Source: Stropharia rugosoannulata | Lineage: Eukaryota > Basidiomycota > Agaricomycetes > Agaricales > Strophariaceae | Direction: 5' to 3' | Assembly (NCBI GenBank): GCA_028532985.1 | Contig: JANCIK010000009.1 | Location: forward strand, 1,054,001 to 1,118,000 | Length of the DNA stretch: 64,000 nucleotides | In this document: positions 1 to 11,151 of the stretch, in pieces | Numbering within the stretch: position 1 is the stretch's first letter | Layout: every line of letters begins with the position of its first letter | The notes under the pieces: generated by a model | What the model was told of the DNA's origin: nothing | Seen by the model: the letters and a program-made list of their open reading frames with translations, nothing else | Database searches by the model: none | Made by a program: the position numbers and the translations under genes

Positions 1-404
1 AGTCGAGCGGCCTGTGGTGTCATTGGTCTGTGATTTAGCACTTTAAATTTTAAGTAGTTGCAACTAACGAGCAATATTATTATCTTAGGACTTGTGTAAT
101 AGATTGAGGAATGTGTTTTGTTCTGTTGGATTCAAGCTTGATTCACTGTTACACGTATAGCTATCATGCCAACATACGGTTCAATAAACTTGCGTTTTCA
201 CAATGCTATGCCTGCTATTAAATTCGCTGAAGGCAATTCACAAAGTAGTAGCAATCCCAAGGAAAATCAATTAGAAATGCATGCATACAAACTCCTAATA
301 GTCTATGCGTAATATTGAATATAAAAAATGCAGCAAAAATACATCCAAAAGAACCGTTTCCGTCATAGGTATACTGAGTACAAGGTGTTCATCACGTTCA
401 TCCA
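1..404. other. AT-rich stretch without a recognised gene
   Basis: No open frame or family similarity is visible. The stretch is AT-rich and lies just beyond the stop codon of the leftward channel gene, so it probably holds that gene's 3' untranslated region and terminator. Confidence 0.5.
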
Positions 405-3400
405 TTAATTAGATTCGTTAGTCGAATTAGGGGTCTTGAACATCCACGAGGTAAGCCAGGACTTCGTCTTCTGCATCCGCGTCGCCTCAGTCGTCTCTTC
501 CTCTATGCGCTCGCGCAGCGCCTGTCGCTCCTCTTCCAGCACCTCGTGGAAGATTGCCTTGCCCGCCGACACGTTCTGGTTCCGCGCAAGCCGCGGCGGC
601 GCGAGCGAGACGTGCGACGTCGAACTGTTCGCGGCGACAAAGTCGGCCTGCGCGTGCGCATCCGGCCGCACGCCGAACTCCAGCTCGGGCCCGGGTTGCG
701 GGCCGTCCATCGCGCGCGTAAAATGCATCGCCGATGTGAACGACGACGAGCGACCGCGGTTCGACTTCGGAGAGGGCGTAGCGTCGGACGCTGCCCGGGC
801 GCGGAAAAAGCTCTCTGGCAGCTGCGGTCGCTCTGTCGTTGTCGGCCGGCGTTGCATCGTAAGCGATCTTGCGCCCAATGTGGTCCTACTCTCCGCGCTG
901 GCCTTGCGCGGGACAGGGAACAGCGACGACTTACGTGGCCGCACGGTCTTTTCCACATCGCCCTCTTTGGCTTGTACACGCCGTGCAATAACAGCGGGCA
1001 AGTCGATTTCTTCCGTCCCGTCACATTCTGGTAGTCCGACTGGGACAGCGAGGGGCGATTTGGGTAGCCATCCTGAGTGGTCTGGCGATGGCTCGTTACT
1101 GACCTCACTAGGCATTTCTTCAGGCGATGCAGTTTCCGCTAGACCTAACCAAGTGCCCAGTCGGCCTGCAGCAACGTCAACCGTAATGGCTAGCCTCAGA
1201 TCAACCGTGTCATCAAGATCCAAGACGCCCATCGGATTCCGGGGCAGCCAAAGGACATTGTCGATAGTCCGGGTATAAAAGGGGTTGTCGTAAGGTAAAT
1301 CCGTCAAAGCTTGATCATCCCACGGAATGGGTGGCGGGTGAGGTATTACAGCTCCGGATGTAGCAACTGTATCCACGTTGAGATTGATTATCCTCGGGTC
1401 TCTCTTCGTTTCGTGTTCTGCCACATTCCACGGGTATCCACCAGGCGATTTTGCGGAAGTGGATGTTTCTGGTAAACCACTTAATGGCGACTGAACCGAC
1501 CATTGCATCCCACTATCAGGGACTCCGGGCGGGGTAGTAGGGCTCCTCATGTCCACTTCATTCTGGGGCCCAAACGGATTAGGCATCCGCCTTTGGTCAG
1601 GCCTAGCCCGTCGATGAATAGTTGCATAAGAAAAGTTTACCCAAGCAGGGAGTTTCCAGGTTAAGAACATCGAAGCTGGGCTCCGATGGCCGTTAAGGTG
1701 ATGCAGAGAGTCATCCCCGTCGTGTACCATTGGCCCCTGAGCCTCTGGGTCCTGAAGTCGCGAACCGTCTCGATGATGACCAGTGCAAAGAATTTCAGCT
1801 TCCAATATGTCATCTCGTTCATACTGAGCACGACACATGCGGGTCATCCTGTTTATGATCATTAGTATTCTTGCAATTAGCTGTTTTTCAGTGACACTGA
1901 CATTAGCTTTGCGACAACAGTCAAGACAATCAAGAAGGCTGAAAGCCCGACATTAGCACTCTTCTTCAAGACGACCATGTATGCTAGGAAAATCGCCTAT
2001 AGTGGATATTTCAAGAATCTGAAAGGCGTCGAAGCGGAACGAGACGCACCTGGGCAAGGACCAATCCGTCCAGCGAGTATCGCACTATTCTGATAATGAG
2101 AACACGCCCATCTCCTTCATAGTTTTTGGCGTAAACATGGATAAGCTAGTCATCGGTCAGTCTAAAGTCTTCAGAAGACATAGAAAAAGTCGTACTTGAT
2201 TTTTCACAATCCCTGACTGCACGAAGAAGTAGAATGTGCCGAATGGCAAAACAAAAGGGTTGAGCACCGAGAACAATAGCAATACGTGAATGACTAGGGT
2301 ATGATTTGGGAGCCAATCTGCAAGCAGTAATCAATGAATGAACTTAGTTGAAACTTAAAGGAATTGATCGTACAGTAAAAATTGAATGTTCTCGGACGGA
2401 TACCAACTTCTCGCTTTCGCCTGAGCTGCTTTAGTATTCATGGGAGCAACACCTTTAACGAGAAAACGTACGGGGTAACTTGCCGTGAAGTCTTGGGATA
2501 CAAAATAAGAGGTAACTAGGAATCAAGATTCAGACCCTTTGATGTCCCACAAAAAATAGTACATGGAAAGACTTACGCCCACTACATAGAGAAATGTTAG
2601 AATTGTTTAGGGAAAGCACACAGACCAGCTTACACATAACCAGTTCAAATCCTCCATGCAGAGCAGTCGTGAAAATGACTAGAAAATGCGTTAGTTGTAT
2701 GCAGGAGACATTAAGTCTACATGTACGTACGCCATCCAACATAAAAGGGTCCAGCGGTCGGGAAACTAGATGCAACAACAGTGATGACGTCAATTTTGTC
2801 CGGAGATCTGAAAGAGTTGAGGAAAGACTGTAGTGCGGCCGTGCCGACACAGAAGAAAACAAGAACGTTGACTATAAGGAATTTATAATATCGGGTGAGC
2901 ATAAGGTCGTGAAGAGCCGATAAAGTCGTTATTGTATGTGCCTTCTTGGCGATGAGTAGTAGGATAAGTGGAATAAGAAGAGCCAGAAGCGAAACAAGTA
3001 GGGTGGGGATGAAGGATTGGATTACTTCACTTTGCCAGGCGTGGCGGTCGAGGTAGTGTTTCTAGGTACGTGAGCAGAGGCTACGTTTATGCTAGTAAAT
3101 ATCTCACCAGGCTCGGCCAGAACAAACTGATGTTCTGGATAGAAACCAAACCGACGAGTAAAGATACTGGGAAGAGCCAAAATAGTGTGAATGCCCTATT
3201 AGGCGTTATTAGGGAGGAAAATAGACAACGACAACGGTGTAATCTTACCAGACACCAATATTAACAACCCAATCCTTGAGGAACTGAACACATATGAATA
3301 AAACTCGCACGATAATGAGGACGGTAAAACATACTTCTCCACGATAACTCGACTTCATTACGCGGTGCCAGTCTATATCGTGATACATAGGTGCCATCGT

Positions 3401-5467
3401 CACCAAGCAAGCCAGTGGGTTATTAGGGTGCACAGCGAGATATTTACATGCCCTCCTGGCGTCAGCGGGATCAGCGAAGGTAACGAAAGCAGTTGATACA
3501 GAATCATAATCAGTGACGGCCTTGGAACGGTTCTCCGTGATGAGTGAGGTAAGCAGGTTGAGCTTTGCTGTGTAGTAGTCTATCGAAGGAACGACCTTTC
3601 CTCGGAACAGGTGACTGAGGTTGACAAGAGGCTGATATGCATCCAGGCTAGTGCGAGGCAGCGAGAGTAGTGCATCCCATACGGTATCATTGTCCTCGGC
3701 CTGAAGTTTGTGTTCCAGCCGGAACGCGCTAGGGCTAACGGGAGACTCGGACCCATCTGAATCCTCCGAGCTTTGGTTACGTAGCCTTCTGAATGCCTGG
3801 CGTGACGTTCGTGAAACCACTTTCTTCGAGCGCGTTGTAAGTGACCGCTGTGTGCCAAACTCTTCCACGAATGGGCCAAGCACGTCGATAAGCTGTTCTA
3901 TGCGTTCCTCTTCGTCTAGCATACCTTCCTGCTGCTGCTCTCCGCGTTCCGCGTCTGCGTCTACGGACGTCTTACCCTTAGCACTAGAGCGTCGCTTGCG
4001 CGCAATAATGGCTGCCTTCGATTCGACCTGCGCAAGTGGCTTATGGGCGGCCTTGCGTTCCATTGCCGCCTTCACCGCTGTCAGAGCTTTATTGGCGAGT
4101 TTGATGTGAGCTGTTTCGAGTAGAGCGAGGATTGCCTCCCGGCGCTCCAGCAGGGACGCAAGCTCAGTCATCTTGCGCGCCAAACAAACGCGCTCTATCA
4201 CGGGGACGTCTCTCGTAGGAAGCGTCCTTCGGGAACTAGACCTCTTGTGTCCAGGGCCAGGGCTCGCTTCTGACTCCTCTTCGTTTCGGCTCACTAATGG
4301 TTTGATAGGCAGATGGTCAGGAATGCGTTTCGCCCTGTTGAACAAGAATGCAAACGACTTGTTCAAAAACCCAGGCTGAGTGGAAGATGTAATTCCCATG
4401 GATGGCTTCTCGACCTTGCGCGTCATGTAGTATTCGAAGTACTGCTGCAGCTTTTTCTCGTCGCGAAGAGAAGATGGGATATTCGAGACCATAATTGTGC
4501 GCAAGCGAAGACCCTTTGTCGGGGAATCGCGCACTCTGGAAGGCACGTCCTTGAAGCCATATTGTGGGTGTGGGTGCTCGTAATAAACTTCCTCTTCTTG
4601 CGAGCCCTCAGGAACTTCGGCAGAGCGCTGTGCAGCTGCTTCTAAGCCTGCAGCGCGTAGTTTGAACAAGCCATTACATATCCAAAACACAGTGCCCATC
4701 CAGGAGAATGTGATCCAAAATAACAGGCAAATATGAATCCACAAGAGAGATAGTCCTTTCTCCGTTCCGACCAGTGAGGATATAGAGGCGCGCGTCATAG
4801 ATTTGGGAGATATAGAGTCATCGGAGAAGGAGACATGGATAGGGAATAAGATCGGGAATGTCGTACACAAATGGAGGAGCGAAAACCAGACTAGACTATA
4901 ATTAGCAGCCATCAGATATATTTAGGAGAGCACCACCTACAGCAGCCTCGAAGAAAGCGTACGTAGAGTGTCGCATCTAAGCCTCGCAGCTCATTCAACT
5001 TGTCTTCCGGGAATTTTATAGCTTGTTTCACCCAAGACAAAGGCCATCCAATTGGTGACGCAGGGGATGGAAACCTGATACCGTTTCAAGTCAGCTTTTA
5101 ATACAATATGCAGATGACAATGCACACAGACCTCGCCCAAGATCTACCCTGATAAAGGCTATGGGTTCGCTGATTGTTTACACTGAACAAATTTCCTTGA
5201 TGATCATGCCACTTACTAGCCGAACTCCCAGGACTCTCTGCTACCGAGGCCAACGCCTGGCTCACGCAACGCCGTCCCTCTCCGCCTGCGCTTCATAAGT
5301 TCATGCCCGCCAACGCATAGTACTGCTATTCCGAGTCCAATAACAGACTGATTGATGAGGCCACTGGCAAGTGTAATTAGGGGTCAGAAAGGGTATGGAC
5401 GAAAGAGGAAAAAACTAAGACCCCACCTGTAGTTCTTTGAGAATGGACGGGTTTGAATATCACCCAT
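405..5467 (-). CDS. CSC1/OSCA/TMEM63-type membrane channel (RSN1_7TM, DUF221 family)
   Basis: Predicted plasma- or endomembrane mechanosensitive/osmosensitive cation channel of the CSC1/OSCA/TMEM63 family. The start ATG at 5467 opens a short exon (MGDIQTRPFSKNY) spliced to an exon reading GLINQSVIGLGIAVLCVGG, followed by SRESWEFGYLYQGRSWAR, FPEDKLNELRGLDATLYVRF and LRGC; this is the classic N-terminal RSN1_TM block. The exon at about 3245-4900 carries two helices, a long charged cytosolic loop (PHM7_cyt) and the family signature DIDWHRVMKSSYRGE. Near 2717-2880 the C-terminal pore block is readable (YYKFLIVNVLVFFCVGT, then SFPTAGPFYVGW and LHGGFELVM). The last exon, ending at the stop at 405, is a long hydrophilic tail with no family match. 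Splice sites between 1862 and 3245 were not all resolved. The cytosolic loop is expanded with acidic and basic low-complexity segments. Family assignment is firm; ion selectivity is not visible. Confidence 0.88.
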
Positions 5468-5999
5468 TCGTTATACGGGTGAAAGATAGTGACAAGATAT
5501 TTATGAAGTAGAAGGGAAGAACATGAAGATGGTGGCGGACAACAGACAAGTGGAACGAGAACATCTGCTGCAGACTCCGAACGCGAGTGGTGCTTCGCGA
5601 AGTTCATCACGTGATATTCGATCATTGCCGCTCCTGATTCCTGAAGATGGGATAGGCTGGGAAAACCCTGAGATAGCTCGCGCGCTGAGCAGTATAACTA
5701 AAGGCGTCATGGCATGGAGTCTTGTGTACAGTAGCTAATGCATCCACGATGCAATAATAATTAGTCCCGATCTTTTCGTCTGTACTTCCACGCAACAGGC
5801 ATGGACTTTGAACAAGAGAGGGACACAACGAGGTCGAAGTTTTGTCGGACAAAATAAGGGAGCCACCCATGACCCATACTTACTAAAAAAGCACCTTTCC
5901 CATATACATACTACACTAGCAGCTCCGCAGGGAGCCGGGAACTGAACAAAATTCAATTCGACTGTCGGAAATAGATTTGTGGAAAGCTGCTATAATACT
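5468..5999. other. Intergenic region between the channel gene and NDUFS4
   Basis: Contains the upstream region of the leftward channel gene and the 3' flank of NDUFS4. Short open frames on both strands show no family features and are judged to be chance. Confidence 0.45.
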
Positions 6000-6747
6000 C
6001 TACTTAGTCCTCATAAGCCGGAGAGTATGGGGCTTGTACAGATAGTTCTCTGCATAGTTCTTTGGTGGGATCCTCTTCACAACTGGAGCTTGGCTGTGAC
6101 AAATGAATTAATTGTTAGTGACAGGATTCGAGATGATAATAACGTACACAAAGTAGTCCCAGCCTAGCATGCATAGAGTCAGTAAGGTAGCTAATACCAT
6201 ACGATATAAGACGAAGTACCTTGTTTCTCAGCGAAGTGAATAGCATCCTCCTTGCTTCTAAAGGTCATCCGCACGCCTTGGACGTAATCGGCACTAATAA
6301 CACAATATCGTCAGCCTGTTTCCAATAAACCCCGGGATGCCTAGAGACTCACGAGCTGGCCCATCCCATAAGCGGATTTTCCCAACGAGATGCTCCGGGA
6401 AGAGTGTCGAAGTCGATCCGCCAGCGTTCAGTCTTGCCAGAACCAGACTGCATGGTGTTGCGCGTAGGCTGGAAAATGCGCACGGAGCGGTGACGAAGCT
6501 CGGCTGTCGACGAACATGAGCCTCTGCCTAGATTTTATAACATTTCCAACGCACTTGGAGCACCGCTGATAACATCGGCGACGAGAACGTCGCGGGTGGG
6601 TTGCACTGCGATGTCACCCGACTGTTGTTCCTTCTTGTTCGCTACGGAGGCATCTTCCGCAGTGGCCACTCCGCGAATGAGCCTGGGGGAAGCAGCTGTC
6701 CTCGAGCTTTGGGTTATTGACCGACTGCACGCCCGCAGCAAGGACAT
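6000..6747 (-). CDS. NDUFS4: NADH:ubiquinone oxidoreductase 18 kDa subunit NDUFS4 (complex I)
   Basis: Accessory subunit of mitochondrial respiratory complex I (ETC complex I subunit conserved region), located on the matrix arm. Five exons give 175 residues: 6555-6747, 6353-6503, 6220-6293, a 16-nt microexon 6148-6163, and 6000-6093. The N-terminus ([20 protein letters not shown]) is basic and Ser-rich, as expected for a mitochondrial presequence. Family blocks follow: [74 protein letters not shown] and a C-terminal [13 protein letters not shown]. The microexon supplies GWDYF, so a model without it would break this conserved motif. The gene is divergent from ERG26, with 280 bases between the start codons, which suggests a shared promoter. 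Length agrees with fungal homologues. The assignment is secure. Confidence 0.93.
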
Positions 6748-7027
6748 TTATGATATTGAGTTGGTAGTGTTGGGGTCGAGTTTGAACGAGTCCCAGCCGG
6801 CGAATTGGACGTGATAGTTTGTCTATATTTGATTTACAGGTCAACGGCATGGCCGGCGCGGAGACCCATACACTGGCCGTAAATTCCAAATTGGCAAGAG
6901 TCGTTCGACCTTTAATTTCTTTCCTCGTCGTAATTAACCTCTTCTTTGTGACCACTATAACTTTTCTGTTTAATCTTTCAACACTTGTAATCACACTACA
7001 TCTGCACCTGTACTAACAAGCACAAGA
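6748..7027. promoter_or_regulatory. Shared upstream region of NDUFS4 and ERG26
   Basis: A 280-base gap separates the ATG codons of two divergent genes, so it must hold both promoters and both 5' leaders. The ERG26 side is pyrimidine-rich just before the ATG, as is common for fungal leaders. No specific factor site was identified. Confidence 0.5.
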
Positions 7028-8562
7028 ATGACGCCTAGGAAAGACGTGTATATGGTCATTGGTGGAAATGGTTTCTTGGGTCGACACATTGTCCAACAGC
7101 TATTAGACCGAGGAGACATCGTCTCTGTCTTTGACATTGTCGAACGTTATAGTGACGTCTCTTTCTACTCGGGGGACATCAGCGACCAAGACTCCGTTGC
7201 TTCTGCTTTGCGCAAGGTGCATGTTAATATATCCCCGTTTTGTTGCATCTACTCACCCGGGACTGCAGAGTGGAACAACTTGCATTATACACACGGCATC
7301 GCCGCACGCCACACTGAATAATCCAGCACTGTTTCAGAAAGTCAATGTCGACGGGACAAAAGCTATAATTGCTGCAGCCGTCGAAACCGGTGTCCGAAAA
7401 CTCGTCTTCACAAGCTCAGCAGGCGTCGTTTTTAATGGCAACGAAATTAAATACGTTGATGAACGTATTCCATACCCTGATGTTCCCATGGATGCATATA
7501 ACGACTCTAAGGCAAAGGCGGAGCAAGCTGTTATTGAAGCTAATGGAAAGGGGGGCCTCCTAACAGTCGCCCTTCGGCCAGCTGGAATTTTCGGGTACGC
7601 GTTAACCTGCGAATATCTGAATGTATATTGACTTCAGCATTCAGGCCTGGGGACCGACAAGTCATGGCCGGTTTGCATCAAGTTTACGAACGCGGACAAA
7701 CTCACTTCCAAATTGGCGACAATACCAACCTCTTCGACTGGACATACGTTGGGAACGTCGCTCGTGCACATTTATTGGCCGCAGACAAACTGGACACCCC
7801 CCCTCCTGCCCCTCCGCTATCTGCCCTTTCAGAGAAGTTGTCCGCAACTTCGGAAGAGGTTCCACCTTTGACCGATGCGGAACTTGCACTCGTATCCTTC
7901 CCCACTCTCCCTATTGACCTGACTACTGGAAAGCATCGGATACCAACATGCGAGGCACGGCCGCTAGGGCCTTATGTTACTCCTCCTTCCAACGCTGAAA
8001 AGATTGCAGCTGCCTTCGAAAATCCTGACTCAGAGGCCGCCCAGCGCCCCATAATGCGTACGCGATTCGACCAGCTATCAGAACACTGCCTGAAGCGGAG
8101 CAAGCTACAAAACCCTGATATGAACCCACTTCAGGTGGCTGGACAAGTGTTCTTCATTACGAATGGCGAGCCCTGCTACTTCTGGGACTTCCCTCGGATG
8201 GTGTGGAATGAGCTGGACAAGCATTTCCCCGGCAAGCGCAGCCCACGTGGAGTTTTCCAGTTACCGAAGTCTGTTGGCATGGCTGCTGCAACGGGCTCTG
8301 AGTGGTTTGGATATCTTAGTGGTAAAGATGTCACGTTTACAAGGTTTAAGGTTACCTTCAGCTGTACGCCCCGATTCCACAATATCGAGAAGGCGCGGAG
8401 GATATTGGGCTACGAACCTGAAGTTGGCGTTGAAGAGGGCGTCAAGCGCATGGTTGAGGTGTGTTTATTGGCTCATCATCTATAAAGGTTGAACTGACGA
8501 AGCCTTTTCTATAGTGGTGGTATAGTGACTATGTGGCTAACCAGCAAAAAGCATCCAACTGA
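7028..8562 (+). CDS. ERG26: Sterol-4-alpha-carboxylate 3-dehydrogenase (decarboxylating), C-3 sterol dehydrogenase
   Basis: 3-beta-hydroxysteroid dehydrogenase family enzyme that oxidises and decarboxylates 4-carboxy sterols during C-4 demethylation in ergosterol synthesis, at the endoplasmic reticulum. Four exons (7028-7216, 7269-7594, 7645-8458, 8515-8562) give 458 residues. The N-terminus shows the NAD-binding loop GGNGFLGRH in VYMVIGGNGFLGRHIVQQLL. TSSAGVVFNG supplies the SDR serine region and AYNDSKAKAE the catalytic YxxxK. RPAGIFGPGDRQ spans the second splice junction, which supports it. Downstream come FDWTYVGNVARAHLLAA and FITNGEPCYFWDF, typical of ERG26. The final exon of 48 nt encodes WWYSDYVANQQKASN and stop. 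A C-terminal hydrophobic anchor is not obvious. The gene is divergent from NDUFS4 and is followed on the same strand by RAM2. Confidence 0.93.
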
Positions 8563-8757
8563 TAATTTTCGGTCTGCATGCTCGGCGACTAAGATCGGCC
8601 AGACAGCTATATATCGTACATCTATTCGTATCTGTCGACTTATGCTTTGTTTACTACGTAATATACATACCTGCTTGGAATTTGAAAGCCACGTCTCCGG
8701 TATGTACGCAGACGCGTTGCAGACGCTGTCAATGTTCCCACGGCGTCCGCTTGGGAC

Positions 8758-8782
8758 AGAGATTAGATTGAAGCTAATCTCT
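8758..8782. repeat. Perfect 9-bp inverted repeat between ERG26 and RAM2
   Basis: AGAGATTAG (8758-8766) and CTAATCTCT (8774-8782) are perfect inverted repeats separated by seven bases. They lie 196 bases past the ERG26 stop and 56 bases before the RAM2 start, so could act in the RAM2 leader or in 3' end formation of ERG26. The function is unknown. Confidence 0.5.
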
Positions 8783-8837
8783 CAGTAAAACATTCATCAT
8801 CTCGGACCACATTCCTCCATTCACCGCTAGGCTAGTC

Positions 8838-10350
8838 ATGTCCTCGAGGCACACAACCGACAAACCTCTATATGCCGAGCGTGCAGAGTGGACAGATGTA
8901 CAACCGGTAGAGCAATACGAGAGCGCTAGCCCTGTCGCACCGATATTCTACACTCCAGAATGTGAGTGAGTATGCAACCAGGCGAGCCAGACAAGGGCGC
9001 TGCAGTGAAAGGCTCAGAGCTCACATTACTCGACATTGAGCTTCATGGAGGATAAGCCACAGCTGGACACCATTGCTGATGCCGTTCAAACGCAGATACC
9101 GACGCCACCAATTACTTCCGCGCGATCGTCAAGTCGGGCGAGAAGAGCCCGCGTGTGCTCGAGCTGACCGAAAGTATTATTCGCCAGAACGCTGCCCATT
9201 ATACTGCATGGTGCGCCTGCTGCAGCCCCTTAACAGTTGATTCGAACTCCAGTCTGATCGTGACATACCGCCCAGGCAATACCGCTATGAAACACTGCTC
9301 GCGCTGCTCCCGCCCCCTGAAGAGCGCACATCCGGGGGCGGGCTGCCGCCCCTGCTCGCTGCAGAACTAGATCTGATGGACGAGTTGGCGGTAACCTTCC
9401 TGAAGACGTATCAGGTGTGGCACCACCGCCGGCTGCTCGTCCCGCTTGCTCAACAGCCGCAACGCGAGCTCGCGTTCATCAAGCGCGGACTCGAGGCGGA
9501 TGCGAAGAACTACCACACGTGGAGCTACCGCCAGTGGCTTCTCGCAGCATGTTATGGCCCAGGCGCTGCGGCGGACGCGAGTAATGCAGATAGCGTATTG
9601 GATGAAGCGGACGGCGTATGGGCAGGCGAGCTGGACTTTGTGGACTCGATGCTTGCTCTGGATGTAAGGAATAATTCAGCATGGCATCATCGGTTCTTCG
9701 TGGTGTATGCCAGCCGAGGGCAGCCTGCCAATGAGCAAGAGCGGAAGCGGATCTTGAGAAGAGAGTTAACGTGCGCTTATTTATTGCTTTACTCTTGCTG
9801 TGTGCAGAAACCTCAACACTCCTATTCATATTTTAGATATGCCAAGCAAAATATTTCCATCGCTCCTTCGAACCCATCGGCATGGAATTATCTGCGTGGA
9901 ATCTTAAAAGAGACATGCACACCATACAACCAGCTTGCAGATTTTGCAGCTTTATACGCGTATCCGCATGACAAGACTGAACAGAAGCACGATATCGTCG
10001 ACCTGGACAACCCAGCGCCAGGCCCGGATGCCGAACTACCATGTGTGCAGGCGATGGAGTTTTTGGCTGATGTCTGGGAAGCAGAGGCGCGAAACAACGA
10101 CGCCACTGCCAGGGAGGCCGTTGAGAAAGCAGTTAAGGTAAACTCTCTTACGGGGATATAGTAATTAGTACGATTTATCTGACCACGATGATTAGATGTG
10201 GCAAAGCCTTGCACAAGAAAATGACACGATTCGAAGACAGTGCGTAACTGTATCATGACAATCTATGCAATTACCTGACGTAGTATTCCCTCTCCAATTA
10301 GATACTGGGAGCATCGTATTCGAAATGCTCATCAGATGATTAAAGTCTAG
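8838..10350 (+). CDS. RAM2: Protein farnesyltransferase/geranylgeranyltransferase type I alpha subunit
   Basis: Shared alpha subunit of the cytosolic CaaX prenyltransferases, which attach farnesyl or geranylgeranyl groups to C-terminal CaaX cysteines of Ras, Rho and other proteins. The start exon reads MSSRHTTDKPLYAERAEWTD and ends before a GTGAGT donor; the next exon gives YTDATNYFRAIVKSGEKSPR and IIRQNAAHYTAWQYRYETLL. PPTA repeats with the conserved N-x-W pattern follow: KTYQVWHHRRLL, AKNYHTWSYRQWLL, VRNNSAWHHRFFV, PSNPSAWNYLRGIL and the terminal YWEHRIRNAHQMIKV. An intron removes the Cys-rich stretch around 9776-9837, joining RRELT to YAKQNISIAP. The last exon begins after an AG at 10300 and ends with TAG at 10348. 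Assignment is firm. A CVIM-tailed candidate substrate lies at 47263 in the same window. Confidence 0.92.
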
Positions 10351-10676
10351 CGCACCCTACCTTCTTACACAAACGGACCTTACGCAACGATTTATTGCCC
10401 GTTTGTTTTCTTGTATTACTTCCGGAAGCATCAGTTTCTTTCTCATTGCGCGGTGTCATATATTGTACATATAAATCATTTCGTCATGCAACATATCTTA
10501 TTTCAGCTGATTTGGTCTGCAATCACCCCCGCATACCGATGATTTTAGAATGAGAATTTGGTCAAGCAGTTGTCGCGCTGTCTCGTTTCACGAATAACGA
10601 ACTCCGAACAGCCATGTCCGCATCCCTAGAGCAACTGTTCCAACCTCTGAATGACTCCGTATATTCTCATCCTCCA
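10351..10676. other. Intergenic stretch downstream of RAM2
   Basis: No coding signal is recognised. It probably contains the RAM2 3' untranslated region and the decayed flank of the oxidase relic that follows. Confidence 0.45.
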
Positions 10677-10920
10677 AAACAATCAAATGGTTTCGCCAAT
10701 AGATCAAACCCAGACGTTCCGATTTCGAATGGCGGATACAAGGAGGACTCATACGTTGGAATAGTCATGGCACCGAGTGCTGCAATATCCGCTGTTAGAA
10801 TGACAGGCAACGCGGGTACTAACACGAAATCATCCTCGTGGAAGCCATATCTGAGGCATTCCTTTGCATGAGGGATTGAGCGGTGTACTGGATCTCGTTC
10901 CTTTATTTTCGCAATGACCA
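10677..10920 (-). pseudogene. Relic of the C-terminus of the FAD amine-oxidase-like gene
   Basis: Read leftward, this piece matches the tail of the gene at 20570-22818. Shared segments include YGFHED, the block AMTIPTYESS...PPFEI (parent GMAIPTHGSS...PPFEI) and LLAK.FDCF. At DNA level the runs CCTCGTGGAAGCC.TAT and CAATCAAAT..TTTCGCCAA are shared. Relative to the parent, internal segments are missing, but the homologous frame has stayed open for roughly 70 codons to a TGA at 10677-10679. The FAD-binding N-terminus and catalytic middle are absent. Upstream similarity fades near 10920. It is best read as a truncated, decaying duplicate in the same orientation as its parent. Confidence 0.75.
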
Positions 10921-11151
10921 GATTTGTGCTTGGACGCGCGGAATATTAGATGTTATAAAAGCGTATTACTCATGTCTCCCCAAGCCTACAAACGCCCAAG
11001 CTTACTAATACATCGCCCCTTCATGCTCGGGGATGCAGACGCAAGGAAGACGCTTCTCTATAGATTGTATGGTATATGGTGTTTCGTGATGTCCTCGTTG
11101 ATGTTGTCAACGTAAATCTAATATCATTCTACTGCGGCCCCTGTACGCCTA

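Noticed and set aside
436..1278. Long rightward open frame of 280 codons
   Set aside because: It is antisense to the disordered C-terminal exon of the channel gene in GC-rich DNA and has no family features.
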